Assembly (NCBI RefSeq): GCF_000718135.1
Contig: NZ_JOEM01000016.1
Location: forward strand, 124,001 to 188,000
DNA length: 64,000 nucleotides
From: Streptomyces cyaneofuscatus
GTDB taxonomy: Bacteria > Actinomycetota > Actinomycetes > Streptomycetales > Streptomycetaceae
Direction of reading: 5' to 3'
The notes beneath the pieces were generated by a model. It saw only the letters and a program-made list of their open reading frames with translations, did not search any database and was not told the DNA's origin. Below are positions 1 to 8,461 of the stretch, piece by piece. Position 1 is the first letter of the stretch; every line of letters starts with the position of its first letter. The translations under genes and the position numbers were made by a program.

Positions 1-1410
1 GAACTCGCCGTCGCGCTCGCCGACTTCACCCCGGACGCGGTCGCCGCCGCCTGCGATGTGGACGCGGCCACCATCACCGCGCTCGCCCGCGAACTGGCCG
101 CCGCCCCCACCGCCGCCGTCTACGGGCGGATCGGCAGCTGCACCGTGGAGCACGGCACGCTCGCCAGCTGGCTGGTGGACGTCCTCAACGTCCTCACCGG
201 CAACCTCGACCGCCCCGGCGGCGCGCTGTTCCCGCTCTCCGCGACGGCCCGCGCACCGCGCGCAGCCGCGCCCGGCAAGGGCTTCGCGCTGGGCCGGTGG
301 ACGTCCCGGGTCTCCGGCCACCCCGAGGCCAAGGGCGAACTCCCCACCGCCGCCCTGGCCGAGGAGATCGAGACCCCGGGCGAGGGACGCATCCGCGCAC
401 TGATCGTCCTCGCCGCCAACCCCGTCCTCTCCGCGCCCGACGGCGACCGGCTGGACGCGGCGCTCGCCGGGCACCTCGACTTCATGGTCAGCGTCGACCC
501 GTACCTCAACGAGACCTCCCGCCACGCGGACGTCGTCCTGCCCCCGCCGCCGCCCTCGCAGAGCGCCCACTTCGACTTCGCGTTCAACTCCTTCGCCGTG
601 CACAACCAGGTCCGCTACACCCGCGCCCCCATCCCCCTGGAGGACGGGCGGATGGACGAGAGCGAGATCCACGCCCGGCTGATCCTCGCGGTGAGCGGGA
701 TGCACGGCGCCCCGCCCTCCGCCGTTGACGACCTGGCCATCGCCACCGCGATCACCAAGGCGGGCGCCCCGGAGGAGCTGGCCGACGAGCTCACCGGCCG
801 CAGCGGCCCCGAACGCCGCCTCGACCTCATGCTGCGGCTCGGCCCGTACGGACTGACGCTGGAGCGGCTCCTCGCCCACCCGCACGGCATCGACCTCGGC
901 CCGCTGAAGCCGCGCGTCCCGGAGATCCTGCGCACCCGCTCCGGCCGCATCGAACTGCTCCCCGCCCCGATCGCCGCCGACCTGCCCCGCCTGCGCCGGG
1001 CGCTGGGCGACCGCCCCGCCCCGCTCGTCCTCGTCGGCCGCCGCCATCTGCGTTCCAACAACAGCTGGATGCACAACGTCGTCTCGCTCAGCGGCGGGTC
1101 CAACGTCTGCACCCTCCAGGTCCACCCCGACGACGCGGCCCGGCTCGGGCTCGTGGACGGGGCCACCGTACGGATCGAGTCGGCGGGCGGCGGGATCGAG
1201 GCCCCCGCCGAGATCACGGACACCGTACGCAGCGGAGTGGTGAGCCTCCCGCACGGCTGGGGCCACAGCCGCCCCGGGACCCGGATGGCGGTCGCCGCCG
1301 CCCACCCCGGGGCCAACGTGAACCAGCTGCTCGACGGCACCCTCTTGGACCCGCTCTCCGGCACCGCCGTCCTGAACGCCATTCCGGTGACGGTGACCCC
1401 GTCCCCGTAA
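1..1410 (+). CDS. Molybdopterin oxidoreductase, C-terminal part (5' end outside window)
   Basis: The reading frame is open from base 1 and ends at 1410, so at least 469 codons of a longer protein are present. The visible part holds the end of the catalytic MopB domain, including the asparagine-rich stretch LNETSRHADVVLPP typical of the family, and the C-terminal molybdopterin dinucleotide-binding domain (roughly the last 130 residues, starting near RRHLRSNNSWMHN). Family members are formate dehydrogenase or nitrate reductase-like enzymes carrying bis-MGD cofactor; the substrate cannot be read from this fragment and the N-terminal iron-sulfur motif is not in view. A GTG at 58 is only an internal codon. 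No terminator hairpin is obvious before the next gene. Confidence 0.85.
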   Translation, partial: ELAVALADFTPDAVAAACDVDAATITALARELAAAPTAAVYGRIGSCTVEHGTLASWLVDVLNVLTGNLDRPGGALFPLSATARAPRAAAPGKGFALGRWTSRVSGHPEAKGELPTAALAEEIETPGEGRIRALIVLAANPVLSAPDGDRLDAALAGHLDFMVSVDPYLNETSRHADVVLPPPPPSQSAHFDFAFNSFAVHNQVRYTRAPIPLEDGRMDESEIHARLILAVSGMHGAPPSAVDDLAIATAITKAGAPEELADELTGRSGPERRLDLMLRLGPYGLTLERLLAHPHGIDLGPLKPRVPEILRTRSGRIELLPAPIAADLPRLRRALGDRPAPLVLVGRRHLRSNNSWMHNVVSLSGGSNVCTLQVHPDDAARLGLVDGATVRIESAGGGIEAPAEITDTVRSGVVSLPHGWGHSRPGTRMAVAAAHPGANVNQLLDGTLLDPLSGTAVLNAIPVTVTPSP

Positions 1411-1430
1411 CCCTCTCGGTAACACCACCG

Positions 1431-1471
1431 CGTTGACCTGGGGTTTTGCTCGTATTGCTCACGCGTCAACG
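1431..1471. promoter_or_regulatory. Inverted repeat in the leader of the citrate transporter gene
   Basis: CGTTGAC at 1431-1437 is repeated in inverse orientation as GTCAACG at 1465-1471, 27 bp apart, in the 151-bp gap before the CitMHS gene. The first arm also contains a TTGACC that could serve as a -35 element, but I see no convincing -10 box at correct spacing. A regulator binding site is possible; the assignment is weak. Confidence 0.25.
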
Positions 1472-1561
1472 TCTTGTTAACTCTTCGAGGGGGCCCCTAA
1501 CGTCGTCCGGACCGACCGCCGAGACCGGTGGGAGTTCAAGGATGAACGTTAGGTATCCCCC

Positions 1562-2983
1562 ATGCTGACAATCCTCGGCTTCGCCATGATCGCGACCTTC
1601 CTGGTCCTGATCATGACGAAGAAGATGTCGCCGATCGCGGCGCTGGTACTGATCCCCGCACTATTCTGTGTCGCCGTCGGGCAGGGAGCGAAGCTCGGCG
1701 ACTACGTCATCGACGGCGTCGGCAACCTGGCGCCGACCGCCGCCATGCTGATGTTCGCCATCGTCTACTTCGGCGTGATGATCGACGTCGGCCTCTTCGA
1801 CCCGATCGTCCGGGGCATCCTGCGGTTCTGCAAGGCGGACCCGATGCGGATCGTCGTCGGTACGGCGGTGCTGGCCGCGATCGTCTCGCTCGACGGCGAC
1901 GGCTCCACCACCTTCATGATCACCGTCTCGGCGATGTATCCGCTCTACAAACGCCTCAAGATGAGCCTCGTCGTCATGACCGGTGTGGCGGCCACGGCGA
2001 ACGGCGTCATGAACACCCTGCCCTGGGGCGGCCCCACCGCCCGCGCCGCGACCGCGCTCAAGCTGGACGCCTCCGAGATCTTCGTCCCCATGATCCCGGC
2101 GCTGGCCGTCGGACTGCTCGCCGTCTTCCTGCTCTCGTACGTGCTGGGTCTGCGCGAGCGCAAGCGCCTGGGCATGCTCACGCTGGACGAGGCGCTGGTA
2201 CGGGAGCCGGAGCAGGAGACCGTCCTGGCGGGGGCGGGCACGGGCGCGAGCGGCGGCGACCGCCTTCGCAAGGGCTCCGCCGCCTCGGGCACCGGCTCGG
2301 CGGACCTCACGGAGGACGATGACGAGGAGGACGAGGAGGAGTTCAAGGGCCTCGACCCCGATCGCTCCACCCTGCGGCCCAAGCTCTACTGGTTCAACGC
2401 CGGTCTGACCATCGCCCTGCTGACCGCGATGATCATGGAACTGATGCCGATCCCGGTCCTCTTCCTCCTCGGCGCCGCCCTCGCGCTCACCGTCAACTTC
2501 CCCCACATGCCGGACCAGCGGGCCCGGATCGCCGCCCACGCCGACAACGTCCTCAACGTCTCCGGCATGGTCTTCGCCGCCGCCGTCTTCACCGGCGTCC
2601 TCACCGGCACCGGTATGGTCGAGAACATGGCCGACTGGGTGGTCGGGGCCGTCCCCGACGCGATGGGCCCGCACATGGCCATCGTCACCGGGCTGCTCAG
2701 CCTGCCGCTCACCTACTTCATGTCGAACGACGGCTTCTACTTCGGCGTCGTCCCCGTCCTCGCCGAAGCTGGCGCGGCCCACGGAGTCTCCCCGCTGGAG
2801 ATCGCCCGCGCCTCCCTGGCCGGCCAGGCGCTGCACATGTCCTCGCCGCTGGTGCCCGCCGTGTACGTGCTCGTGGGCATGGCGAAGGTGGAGTTCGGCG
2901 ACCACACCCGGTTCACCGTCAAGTGGGCGGTGCTCACCTCGCTGGTGGTGCTCGGGGCGGGCATCCTCTTCGGCACGATCTGA
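1562..2983 (+). CDS. CitMHS family citrate-metal:H+ symporter
   Basis: This 473-residue membrane protein has the CitMHS layout: hydrophobic segments throughout, a conserved LDGDGSTTFMITVSAMYPL stretch near residue 105, and a second half with MSNDGFYFGVVPVLAE. Family members import citrate complexed with a divalent metal ion (Mg, Ca or Fe) with protons. Between the two halves lies a cytoplasmic loop of about 60 residues (roughly 215-275) rich in Gly, Ser and acidic residues (EDDDEEDEEEF), longer than usual. The ATG at 1562 follows only a weak purine stretch. Its stop TGA overlaps the ATG of the next gene (TGATG), so both are probably translated together. Metal preference cannot be read from sequence. 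Confidence 0.9.
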   Translation: MLTILGFAMIATFLVLIMTKKMSPIAALVLIPALFCVAVGQGAKLGDYVIDGVGNLAPTAAMLMFAIVYFGVMIDVGLFDPIVRGILRFCKADPMRIVVGTAVLAAIVSLDGDGSTTFMITVSAMYPLYKRLKMSLVVMTGVAATANGVMNTLPWGGPTARAATALKLDASEIFVPMIPALAVGLLAVFLLSYVLGLRERKRLGMLTLDEALVREPEQETVLAGAGTGASGGDRLRKGSAASGTGSADLTEDDDEEDEEEFKGLDPDRSTLRPKLYWFNAGLTIALLTAMIMELMPIPVLFLLGAALALTVNFPHMPDQRARIAAHADNVLNVSGMVFAAAVFTGVLTGTGMVENMADWVVGAVPDAMGPHMAIVTGLLSLPLTYFMSNDGFYFGVVPVLAEAGAAHGVSPLEIARASLAGQALHMSSPLVPAVYVLVGMAKVEFGDHTRFTVKWAVLTSLVVLGAGILFGTI

Positions 2984-4272
2984 TGTCACGCGCGCGAGGG
3001 CCCGGGGCCGGGCCCGGCAGGGGCTGGCTGCTGCGCCTCGTCATCGCCTTCGCCTTCGCGCAGGGGGCGGTGTCGATGGCGCGGCCCGCCGTCTCCTACC
3101 GGGCCCTCGCGCTGGGCGCGGACGAGACCGCCGTCGGCGTCATCGCCGGTGTCTACGCGCTGCTGCCGCTGTTCGCCGCCGTCCCGCTCGGCCGCCGCAC
3201 GGACCACGGCCGGTGCGCGCCCCTGCTGCCGCTCGGCGTGGTGCTGATCTCCGGCGGCTGCGCGCTCAGCGGCGTCGTCTCCTCGCTGCCCGCGATGGCC
3301 GCCTGGAGCGGGGTGATGGGCCTCGGCCACCTCTGCTTCGTGATCGGCGCGCAGTCGATCGTGGCCCGCCAGTCCGCCGCGGCCGAACAGGACCGCAACT
3401 TCGGCCACTTCACCATCGGCGCCTCGCTCGGCCAGCTGGGCGGCCCGATCGCGGCGGGAGCGCTGATCTCCGGTGGGAGCGGTGCTCTGGGGCGTACGAG
3501 CTCCCTCGCGCTCCTCGTCTCGGCGGGGGTCTGCGCGGTCGCGCTCACCTCGCTGTGGCGCATCGAGCACCGGCGTACGCCGGGCGCCGGGCCCGGTGCG
3601 CACAAGGCCGCGGCCAAGGTCCCGGTCACCAGGATCCTCGGTGCGCGGGGCGTCCCGGCCGGGATCTTCATCAGCATGGCGGTCCTGTCCTCCACCGACA
3701 TCCTCACCGCCTACCTGCCGGTGGTCGGCGAGCACCGGGGGATCGCCCCCGCCACGGTCGGGCTGCTGCTCAGCCTGCGGGCCGCCGCCACCATCGCCTG
3801 CCGCCTGGTGATGACCCCGATGCTGCGGCTCCTCGGCCGGACGGCCCTGCTGTCCACCAGCTGCCTGCTGGCCGGCCTGCTCTGCGCGGGGATGGTCCTC
3901 CCGGTCCCCGTCCCGGTGCTCGCGGTCATGCTGGCCGCCCTCGGGTTCTGCCTCGGCGCCGGCCAGCCGCTGTCGATGACCACGGTGGTCCAGGCCGCCC
4001 CCGCCGAGGCCCGGTCCACGGCCCTGGCCCTGCGCCTCACCGGCAACCGGCTGGGCCAGGCCGCCGCCCCCGCCGCCGCGGGCCTGATCGCGGGTACGGC
4101 GGGGGCGGCGGCCCCGTTCGCCCTGCTGGGGGCGCTGCTGCTGGTGGCGGCGGGGCTGGGCCTGCGCGGCGGACGGGCGACCCGGGCCTCCTCCGTACCG
4201 CCGGAGCCCACGCCCGTACGTGAACGGGACCAGGCGGACGGCGCGTCCCTGGCCGACCGAAGCCGTTCCTGA
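2983..4272 (+). CDS. MFS transporter
   Basis: This is a 429-residue major facilitator protein with about twelve hydrophobic segments. The loop after segment 2 carries PLGRRTDHGR, the family motif A (GxxxDRxGRR-like). The ATG at 2983 is chosen because it overlaps the stop codon of the citrate transporter (TGATG) and because the preceding in-frame codons would only re-read that gene. The N-terminus is basic and glycine-rich, the C-terminus a hydrophilic tail of about 35 residues. Co-translation with a CitMHS symporter suggests a related solute, such as an organic acid or siderophore-like metal chelate, but that is inference; the sequence alone does not identify the substrate. Confidence 0.8.
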   Translation: MSRARGPGAGPGRGWLLRLVIAFAFAQGAVSMARPAVSYRALALGADETAVGVIAGVYALLPLFAAVPLGRRTDHGRCAPLLPLGVVLISGGCALSGVVSSLPAMAAWSGVMGLGHLCFVIGAQSIVARQSAAAEQDRNFGHFTIGASLGQLGGPIAAGALISGGSGALGRTSSLALLVSAGVCAVALTSLWRIEHRRTPGAGPGAHKAAAKVPVTRILGARGVPAGIFISMAVLSSTDILTAYLPVVGEHRGIAPATVGLLLSLRAAATIACRLVMTPMLRLLGRTALLSTSCLLAGLLCAGMVLPVPVPVLAVMLAALGFCLGAGQPLSMTTVVQAAPAEARSTALALRLTGNRLGQAAAPAAAGLIAGTAGAAAPFALLGALLLVAAGLGLRGGRATRASSVPPEPTPVRERDQADGASLADRSRS

Positions 4273-4410
4273 GACACCGACCCCGTACGCCCCACCCGTC
4301 CCAACCTTCGCGCGAGTCATTCCCTCACCCCGCCCGGTGGGCTAACTTCCCTCCACAGCCGCTCCCCACCGCGACGTACATCTCGTACACCTTGATCCCG
4401 GGGACACCTC

Positions 4411-5784
4411 ATGACGCGCGCCATCGCCCTGCACCACGTCAGCAAGAGCTACGGCCGGGACCGGCGGGCCGTCGACCGGTTCACGCTCTCCATCGAACCC
4501 GGCGAGTTCGTCGTCCTGCTCGGCCCCTCCGGCTGCGGCAAGTCGACCGTGCTGCGCATGATCGCGGGCCTGGAGGAGATCAGCGAGGGTGAGCTGCTGC
4601 TCGACGGCGAGTTCGCCAACCACATCCCGCCGCGCGAACGGGGGATGGCGATGGTGTTCCAGAGCTTCGCGCTGTACCCGAGCATGACGAACCGCGCCAA
4701 CATCGGCTTCCCGCTGAAGCTGGAGTACCCGCGCGAGGACAACAGCGCTCGGATCGAGGCCACGGCTCGGATGCTCGGCATCGAGCACGTGCTCGACCGC
4801 TACCCGGCCCAGCTCTCCGGCGGCGAACGCCAGCGCGTGGCGATGGGCAGGGCGATTTCCCGCAGGCCCTCCGTCTTCCTGATGGACGAGCCGCTCTCCA
4901 ACCTGGACGCCAAGCTCCGCAACCATCTGCGCGCCGAGATCGCCCTGCTGACGAAAGAACTGGGCGTCACCACGGTCTATGTGACGCACGATCAGGCCGA
5001 GGCGATGTCCCTCGGGGACCGGGTGGCGGTGATGCGCGGCGGCGTCCTGCAACAGGTCAGCCCGCCCCGGGAGGTCTACGCGCTGCCCGAGAACGTCTTC
5101 GTGGCCGCGTTCATCGGCACCCCGCGGATCAACCTCCTCCAGGCCGTCGTCCACGCCCCGCTGGAGGGGCGGATGTCGATCGATCTCGGCCGCCAGCGGC
5201 TCGCCCTGCCCGAACCCCTCAGCCCCGACCACCAGTTGCTCCGCATCCAGCAGGGCCGCCGGATCATCGTCGGGCTGCGCTCGGAGGCGGTCCGCATCGC
5301 CCCGCCCAGTCACGCCCGGCCCGGTGAGGTGGCGCTCAGCGGGATCGTGGAGCACGTCGAGTACCAGGGGCACGAGGCACTGGTGCACCTCAACACCGGT
5401 TCGCGGCCCGCCGTCGTCCCGGACCTCGAATCGGCCCAGCCCCGCGCCATGCCCCGCCGCCGCAGAGCCACCGTGGGCCGTACCGGAGGCAGCACGCAAG
5501 GCGCGCTCGGCGTCCTGGACCGGCTGAAGGGGCGGGCCGGGGCGCGGATCAGCGGCCCGGTCGTCACCCTCGACGAACCCGCCCCGGACCCCACGGCGGT
5601 CCGCACCCCGGACCGGCCCTCCGTCATCTCCGGCGACCTGGTGGTGCGCACCGGCCCCGACATGCGGCTGCGCACCGGCGGCCAGGTGCCGCTGCTGGTG
5701 GACCTGGCGCACCTGTACGTCTTCGACCACTACGGCCGCCGTATCTGCCCGCTGCCGCAGGACGTGCCCGGGCTGGACGGCTGA
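4411..5784 (+). CDS. ABC transporter ATP-binding protein, MalK/UgpC type, without adjacent permease
   Basis: Complete nucleotide-binding domain: Walker A GPSGCGKST (residues 38-46), Q-loop Q84, signature LSGGERQRV (135-143), Walker B VFLMDEP (155-161) and H-loop H193. After residue 235 comes a TOBE/OB-fold domain of the carbohydrate-importer ATPase type. It is 457 residues, against about 370 for MsiK/MalK, because of an arginine-rich, probably disordered insert at about 345-385 (MPRRRRATVGRTGG region). No permease or solute-binding gene lies within 5 kb, so the protein may energise permeases encoded elsewhere, as MsiK does for several sugar importers. Start at the ATG in 4411; no strong ribosome site is visible. 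Confidence 0.85.
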   Translation: MTRAIALHHVSKSYGRDRRAVDRFTLSIEPGEFVVLLGPSGCGKSTVLRMIAGLEEISEGELLLDGEFANHIPPRERGMAMVFQSFALYPSMTNRANIGFPLKLEYPREDNSARIEATARMLGIEHVLDRYPAQLSGGERQRVAMGRAISRRPSVFLMDEPLSNLDAKLRNHLRAEIALLTKELGVTTVYVTHDQAEAMSLGDRVAVMRGGVLQQVSPPREVYALPENVFVAAFIGTPRINLLQAVVHAPLEGRMSIDLGRQRLALPEPLSPDHQLLRIQQGRRIIVGLRSEAVRIAPPSHARPGEVALSGIVEHVEYQGHEALVHLNTGSRPAVVPDLESAQPRAMPRRRRATVGRTGGSTQGALGVLDRLKGRAGARISGPVVTLDEPAPDPTAVRTPDRPSVISGDLVVRTGPDMRLRTGGQVPLLVDLAHLYVFDHYGRRICPLPQDVPGLDG

Positions 5785-5854
5785 GCCTTTCCCCTCGGCC
5801 CCGGCGCACGCCTCCCGGCGTGACCGGCGTCTCCGGGAGCTCCCTGGCGCCGGA

Positions 5855-5873
5855 AAACTAACGGCGCTAGTTT
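5855..5873. promoter_or_regulatory. Putative TetR operator before the aldehyde dehydrogenase operon (set A)
   Basis: AAACTAACGGCGCTAGTTT has outer arms AAACTA/TAGTTT and an inner CG/CG match, with one mismatched pair. Its reverse complement shares 13 of 19 bases, including AAACTAGC, with the site at 12257-12275 between the divergent tetR and acyl-CoA dehydrogenase genes. It lies 63 bp upstream of the start codon at 5937, a position suited to repression. Confidence 0.55.
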
Positions 5874-5936
5874 GGGCGGTCGGGGCAGACGACAAGACGT
5901 CGGCGTCGTGCACAACCCGTCCGGGAGGAAACAGCC

Positions 5937-7331
5937 ATGAAGGCCCACGACCAGATGTACATCGGCGGCGCGTGGCGGCCCGCCGTCGGCCAGGACACGA
6001 TCGCGGTCGTGAACCCGGCCGACGAGCAGCTCATCGGCCACGTGCCGGCGGGCACGGCCGAGGACGTCGACGCCGCGGTGAAGGCCGCGCGCGCCGCGTT
6101 CCCCGGCTGGGCCGCCACCCCGCCCGCCGAGCGCGCCGCCCGGCTCTCCGCGCTGAGCGACGCGCTGGCCGCCCGCAAGGACGAGCTGGCCGAGACGATC
6201 ACCGCCGAGCTGGGCGCGCCGCTGCCGCTCTCGCAGATGGTCCACGCCGCCGTTCCGGTCATGGTCGCCGCCTCGTACGCCGAACTGGCCGCCTCCTACG
6301 CCTTCGAGGAGCGGATCGGCAACTCCACCGTCCTGCTGGAGCCGGTCGGGGTCGTCGGCGCGATCACCCCCTGGAACTACCCGCTCCACCAGATCGTCGC
6401 CAAGGTCGCCCCCGCCCTCGCCGCCGGCTGCACGGTCGTCCTCAAGCCGGCCGAGGACACCCCGCTCACCGCCCAGCTCTTCGCCGAGGCCACCGAGGCC
6501 GCCGGGCTGCCCGCCGGGGTCTTCAACCTCGTCACCGGCCTCGGCCCGGTCGCCGGCCAGGCGCTCGCCGAGCACGAAGGCGTCGACCTGGTCTCGTTCA
6601 CCGGATCGACCGCCGTGGGCAAGCAGATCGGCGCCACCGCCGGAGCCGCGATCAAGCGCGTCGCCCTCGAACTCGGCGGCAAGTCCGCCAACGTGATCCT
6701 GCCCGGCGCCGACCTCGCCAAGGCGGTCAACGTCGGCATCGCCAACGTCATGACCAACTCCGGCCAGACGTGCAGCGCCTGGACCCGGATGCTGGTCGAC
6801 TCCGAGCGGTACGACGAGGCCGTGGAGCTCGCGGCGCAGGCCGTGCTCAAGTACGCGCCCGGCGAGCGGGTCGGCCCGCTCGTCAACGCCAAGCAGCAGG
6901 CCCGGGTGAGCGGTTACATCCGCACGGGCATGGAGGAGGGCGCGCGGCTGATCGCGGGCGGCCCCGACGCACCCCTGGAGACCGGCTACTACATCAGCCC
7001 CACCGTCTTCGCCGACGTCACCCCGGACATGACCATCGCGCAGGAGGAGATCTTCGGCCCGGTGGTCTCGATCCTCCGCTACGAGGACGTGGACGACGCC
7101 CTCCGTATCGCCAACGACACCGTGTACGGGCTCGCGGGAGCCGTGTGGGCGGCCGACGACGAGGAGGCGGTGGCCTTCGCCCGCCGGATGGACACCGGAC
7201 AGGTCGACATCAACGGCGGCCGCTTCAACCCGCTGGCCCCCTTCGGCGGTTACAAGCAGTCCGGAGTCGGCCGCGAGCTGGGTCCGCACGGTCTGGCGGA
7301 GTACCTCCAGACGAAGTCGCTCCAGTTCTGA
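5937..7331 (+). CDS. NAD(P)-dependent aldehyde dehydrogenase
   Basis: The 464-residue protein is a full ALDH-superfamily enzyme that oxidises an aldehyde to an acid. Visible active-site elements are N147 in TPWNYP, K170 in VVLKPAE, general base E245 in LELGGKSAN and nucleophile C279 in NSGQTCSAW. The FTGSTAVGK segment is the nucleotide-binding turn. The ATG at 5937 follows GGGAGGAAACAGCC, a good ribosome site. It is 43 bp upstream of a zinc alcohol dehydrogenase on the same strand, a pairing that suggests stepwise oxidation of an alcohol to an acid. A near-palindromic operator at 5855-5873 suggests control by the TetR protein encoded at 11551-12237. Substrate unknown. Confidence 0.92.
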   Translation: MKAHDQMYIGGAWRPAVGQDTIAVVNPADEQLIGHVPAGTAEDVDAAVKAARAAFPGWAATPPAERAARLSALSDALAARKDELAETITAELGAPLPLSQMVHAAVPVMVAASYAELAASYAFEERIGNSTVLLEPVGVVGAITPWNYPLHQIVAKVAPALAAGCTVVLKPAEDTPLTAQLFAEATEAAGLPAGVFNLVTGLGPVAGQALAEHEGVDLVSFTGSTAVGKQIGATAGAAIKRVALELGGKSANVILPGADLAKAVNVGIANVMTNSGQTCSAWTRMLVDSERYDEAVELAAQAVLKYAPGERVGPLVNAKQQARVSGYIRTGMEEGARLIAGGPDAPLETGYYISPTVFADVTPDMTIAQEEIFGPVVSILRYEDVDDALRIANDTVYGLAGAVWAADDEEAVAFARRMDTGQVDINGGRFNPLAPFGGYKQSGVGRELGPHGLAEYLQTKSLQF

Positions 7332-7374
7332 CCCCGTAACCCTTCCCCTGTAATCCCGTGCAAGGAGTCTGTTC

Positions 7375-8454
7375 GTGGTCCGCGCCGCCGTACTGCCCGC
7401 CGTCGGAGCTCCGCTGGAGATCACCGACATCGTCCTGCCCGAGCCCGGCCCCGGCCAGGTGCGCATCGCGCTCGCCGCGGCGGGGGTCTGCCACTCCGAC
7501 CTGTCCCTGTCCAACGGCACCATGCGGGTGCCGGTGCCCGCCGTCCTCGGCCATGAGGGCGCCGGTACGGTCCTGGCGGTCGGCGAGGGCGTCACCCATG
7601 TCGCCCCCGGTGACGGCGTGGTCCTCAACTGGGCTCCCTCCTGCGGTGCTTGCTTCCACTGCGGGATCGGCGAGGTCTGGCTCTGCGCCGACGCCCTGAA
7701 GGGGACCGCCAACCTGCACGCCCGTACGGCCGACGGCACCGACCTCCACCCCGGCCTCAACGTGGCGGCCTTCGCGGAGGAGACCGTCGTCGCCGCGAAC
7801 TGCGTCCTCCCCGCCCCCGACGGCATCCCGCTCACCGACGCCGCCCTCCTCGGCTGCGCGGTCCTCACCGGCTACGGGGCGATCCACCACAGCGCCAAGG
7901 TCCGCGAGGGCGAGAGCGTGGTCGTCTTCGGGATCGGCGGCGTCGGCCTCGCCGTGCTCCAGGCGGCCCGGATCGCGGGTGCCTCCCGGATCATCGCGGT
8001 CGACGTCTCCCCGGCCAAGGAGGAGCTGGCCCGGCAGGCCGGGGCCACCGACTACGTCATCGCCTCCGCCACCACCCCGCGTGAGATCCGCAAGCTCACC
8101 GGCGGCCAGGGCACGGACGTCGCCGTGGAGTGCGTCGGACGGCCCGCGACCATCCGGGCCGCCTGGGAGTCCACCCGGCGCGGCGGCCGTACGACGGTCG
8201 TCGGGATCGGCGGCAAGGACCAGGAGGTCACCTTCAACGCCCTGGAGATCTTCCACTGGGGCCGTTCCCTGACGGGCTGCGTCTACGGCAACAGCGACCC
8301 GGCCCGCGATCTGCCCGCCCTGGCCGACCACATCCGCGCGGGCCGCTTCGACCTGTCGATGATGGTCACCGAACGCATCGCCCTGGACGCCATCCCGGCC
8401 GCCTTCGACAACATGATCGCGGGCAAGGGCGGCCGGGCGCTGGTGGTGTTCTAG
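7375..8454 (+). CDS. Zinc-dependent alcohol dehydrogenase, MDR family
   Basis: This 359-residue medium-chain dehydrogenase has catalytic zinc ligands C39 and H60-E61 (GVCHSDL, GHEGAGTV), and structural zinc cysteines C90, C93, C96 and C104 in CGACFHCGIGEVWLC. The Rossmann motif is VFGIGGVGLAVLQ. It resembles class III-like enzymes such as the mycothiol-linked dehydrogenase also found here at 50368, but is clearly a different protein. The GTG start at 7375 is preceded by AAGGAG at suitable spacing. It follows an aldehyde dehydrogenase by 43 bp and ends 7 bp from the convergent PPK2 gene. It likely supplies the aldehyde for its neighbour; the natural alcohol is not identifiable. Confidence 0.9.
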   Translation: MVRAAVLPAVGAPLEITDIVLPEPGPGQVRIALAAAGVCHSDLSLSNGTMRVPVPAVLGHEGAGTVLAVGEGVTHVAPGDGVVLNWAPSCGACFHCGIGEVWLCADALKGTANLHARTADGTDLHPGLNVAAFAEETVVAANCVLPAPDGIPLTDAALLGCAVLTGYGAIHHSAKVREGESVVVFGIGGVGLAVLQAARIAGASRIIAVDVSPAKEELARQAGATDYVIASATTPREIRKLTGGQGTDVAVECVGRPATIRAAWESTRRGGRTTVVGIGGKDQEVTFNALEIFHWGRSLTGCVYGNSDPARDLPALADHIRAGRFDLSMMVTERIALDAIPAAFDNMIAGKGGRALVVF

Positions 8455-8461
8455 AGCGCCG

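Noticed and set aside
2923..2985. Earlier start of the MFS gene at 2923
   Set aside because: The extra codons re-read the end of the citrate transporter; the TGATG junction at 2981-2985 marks the true start.
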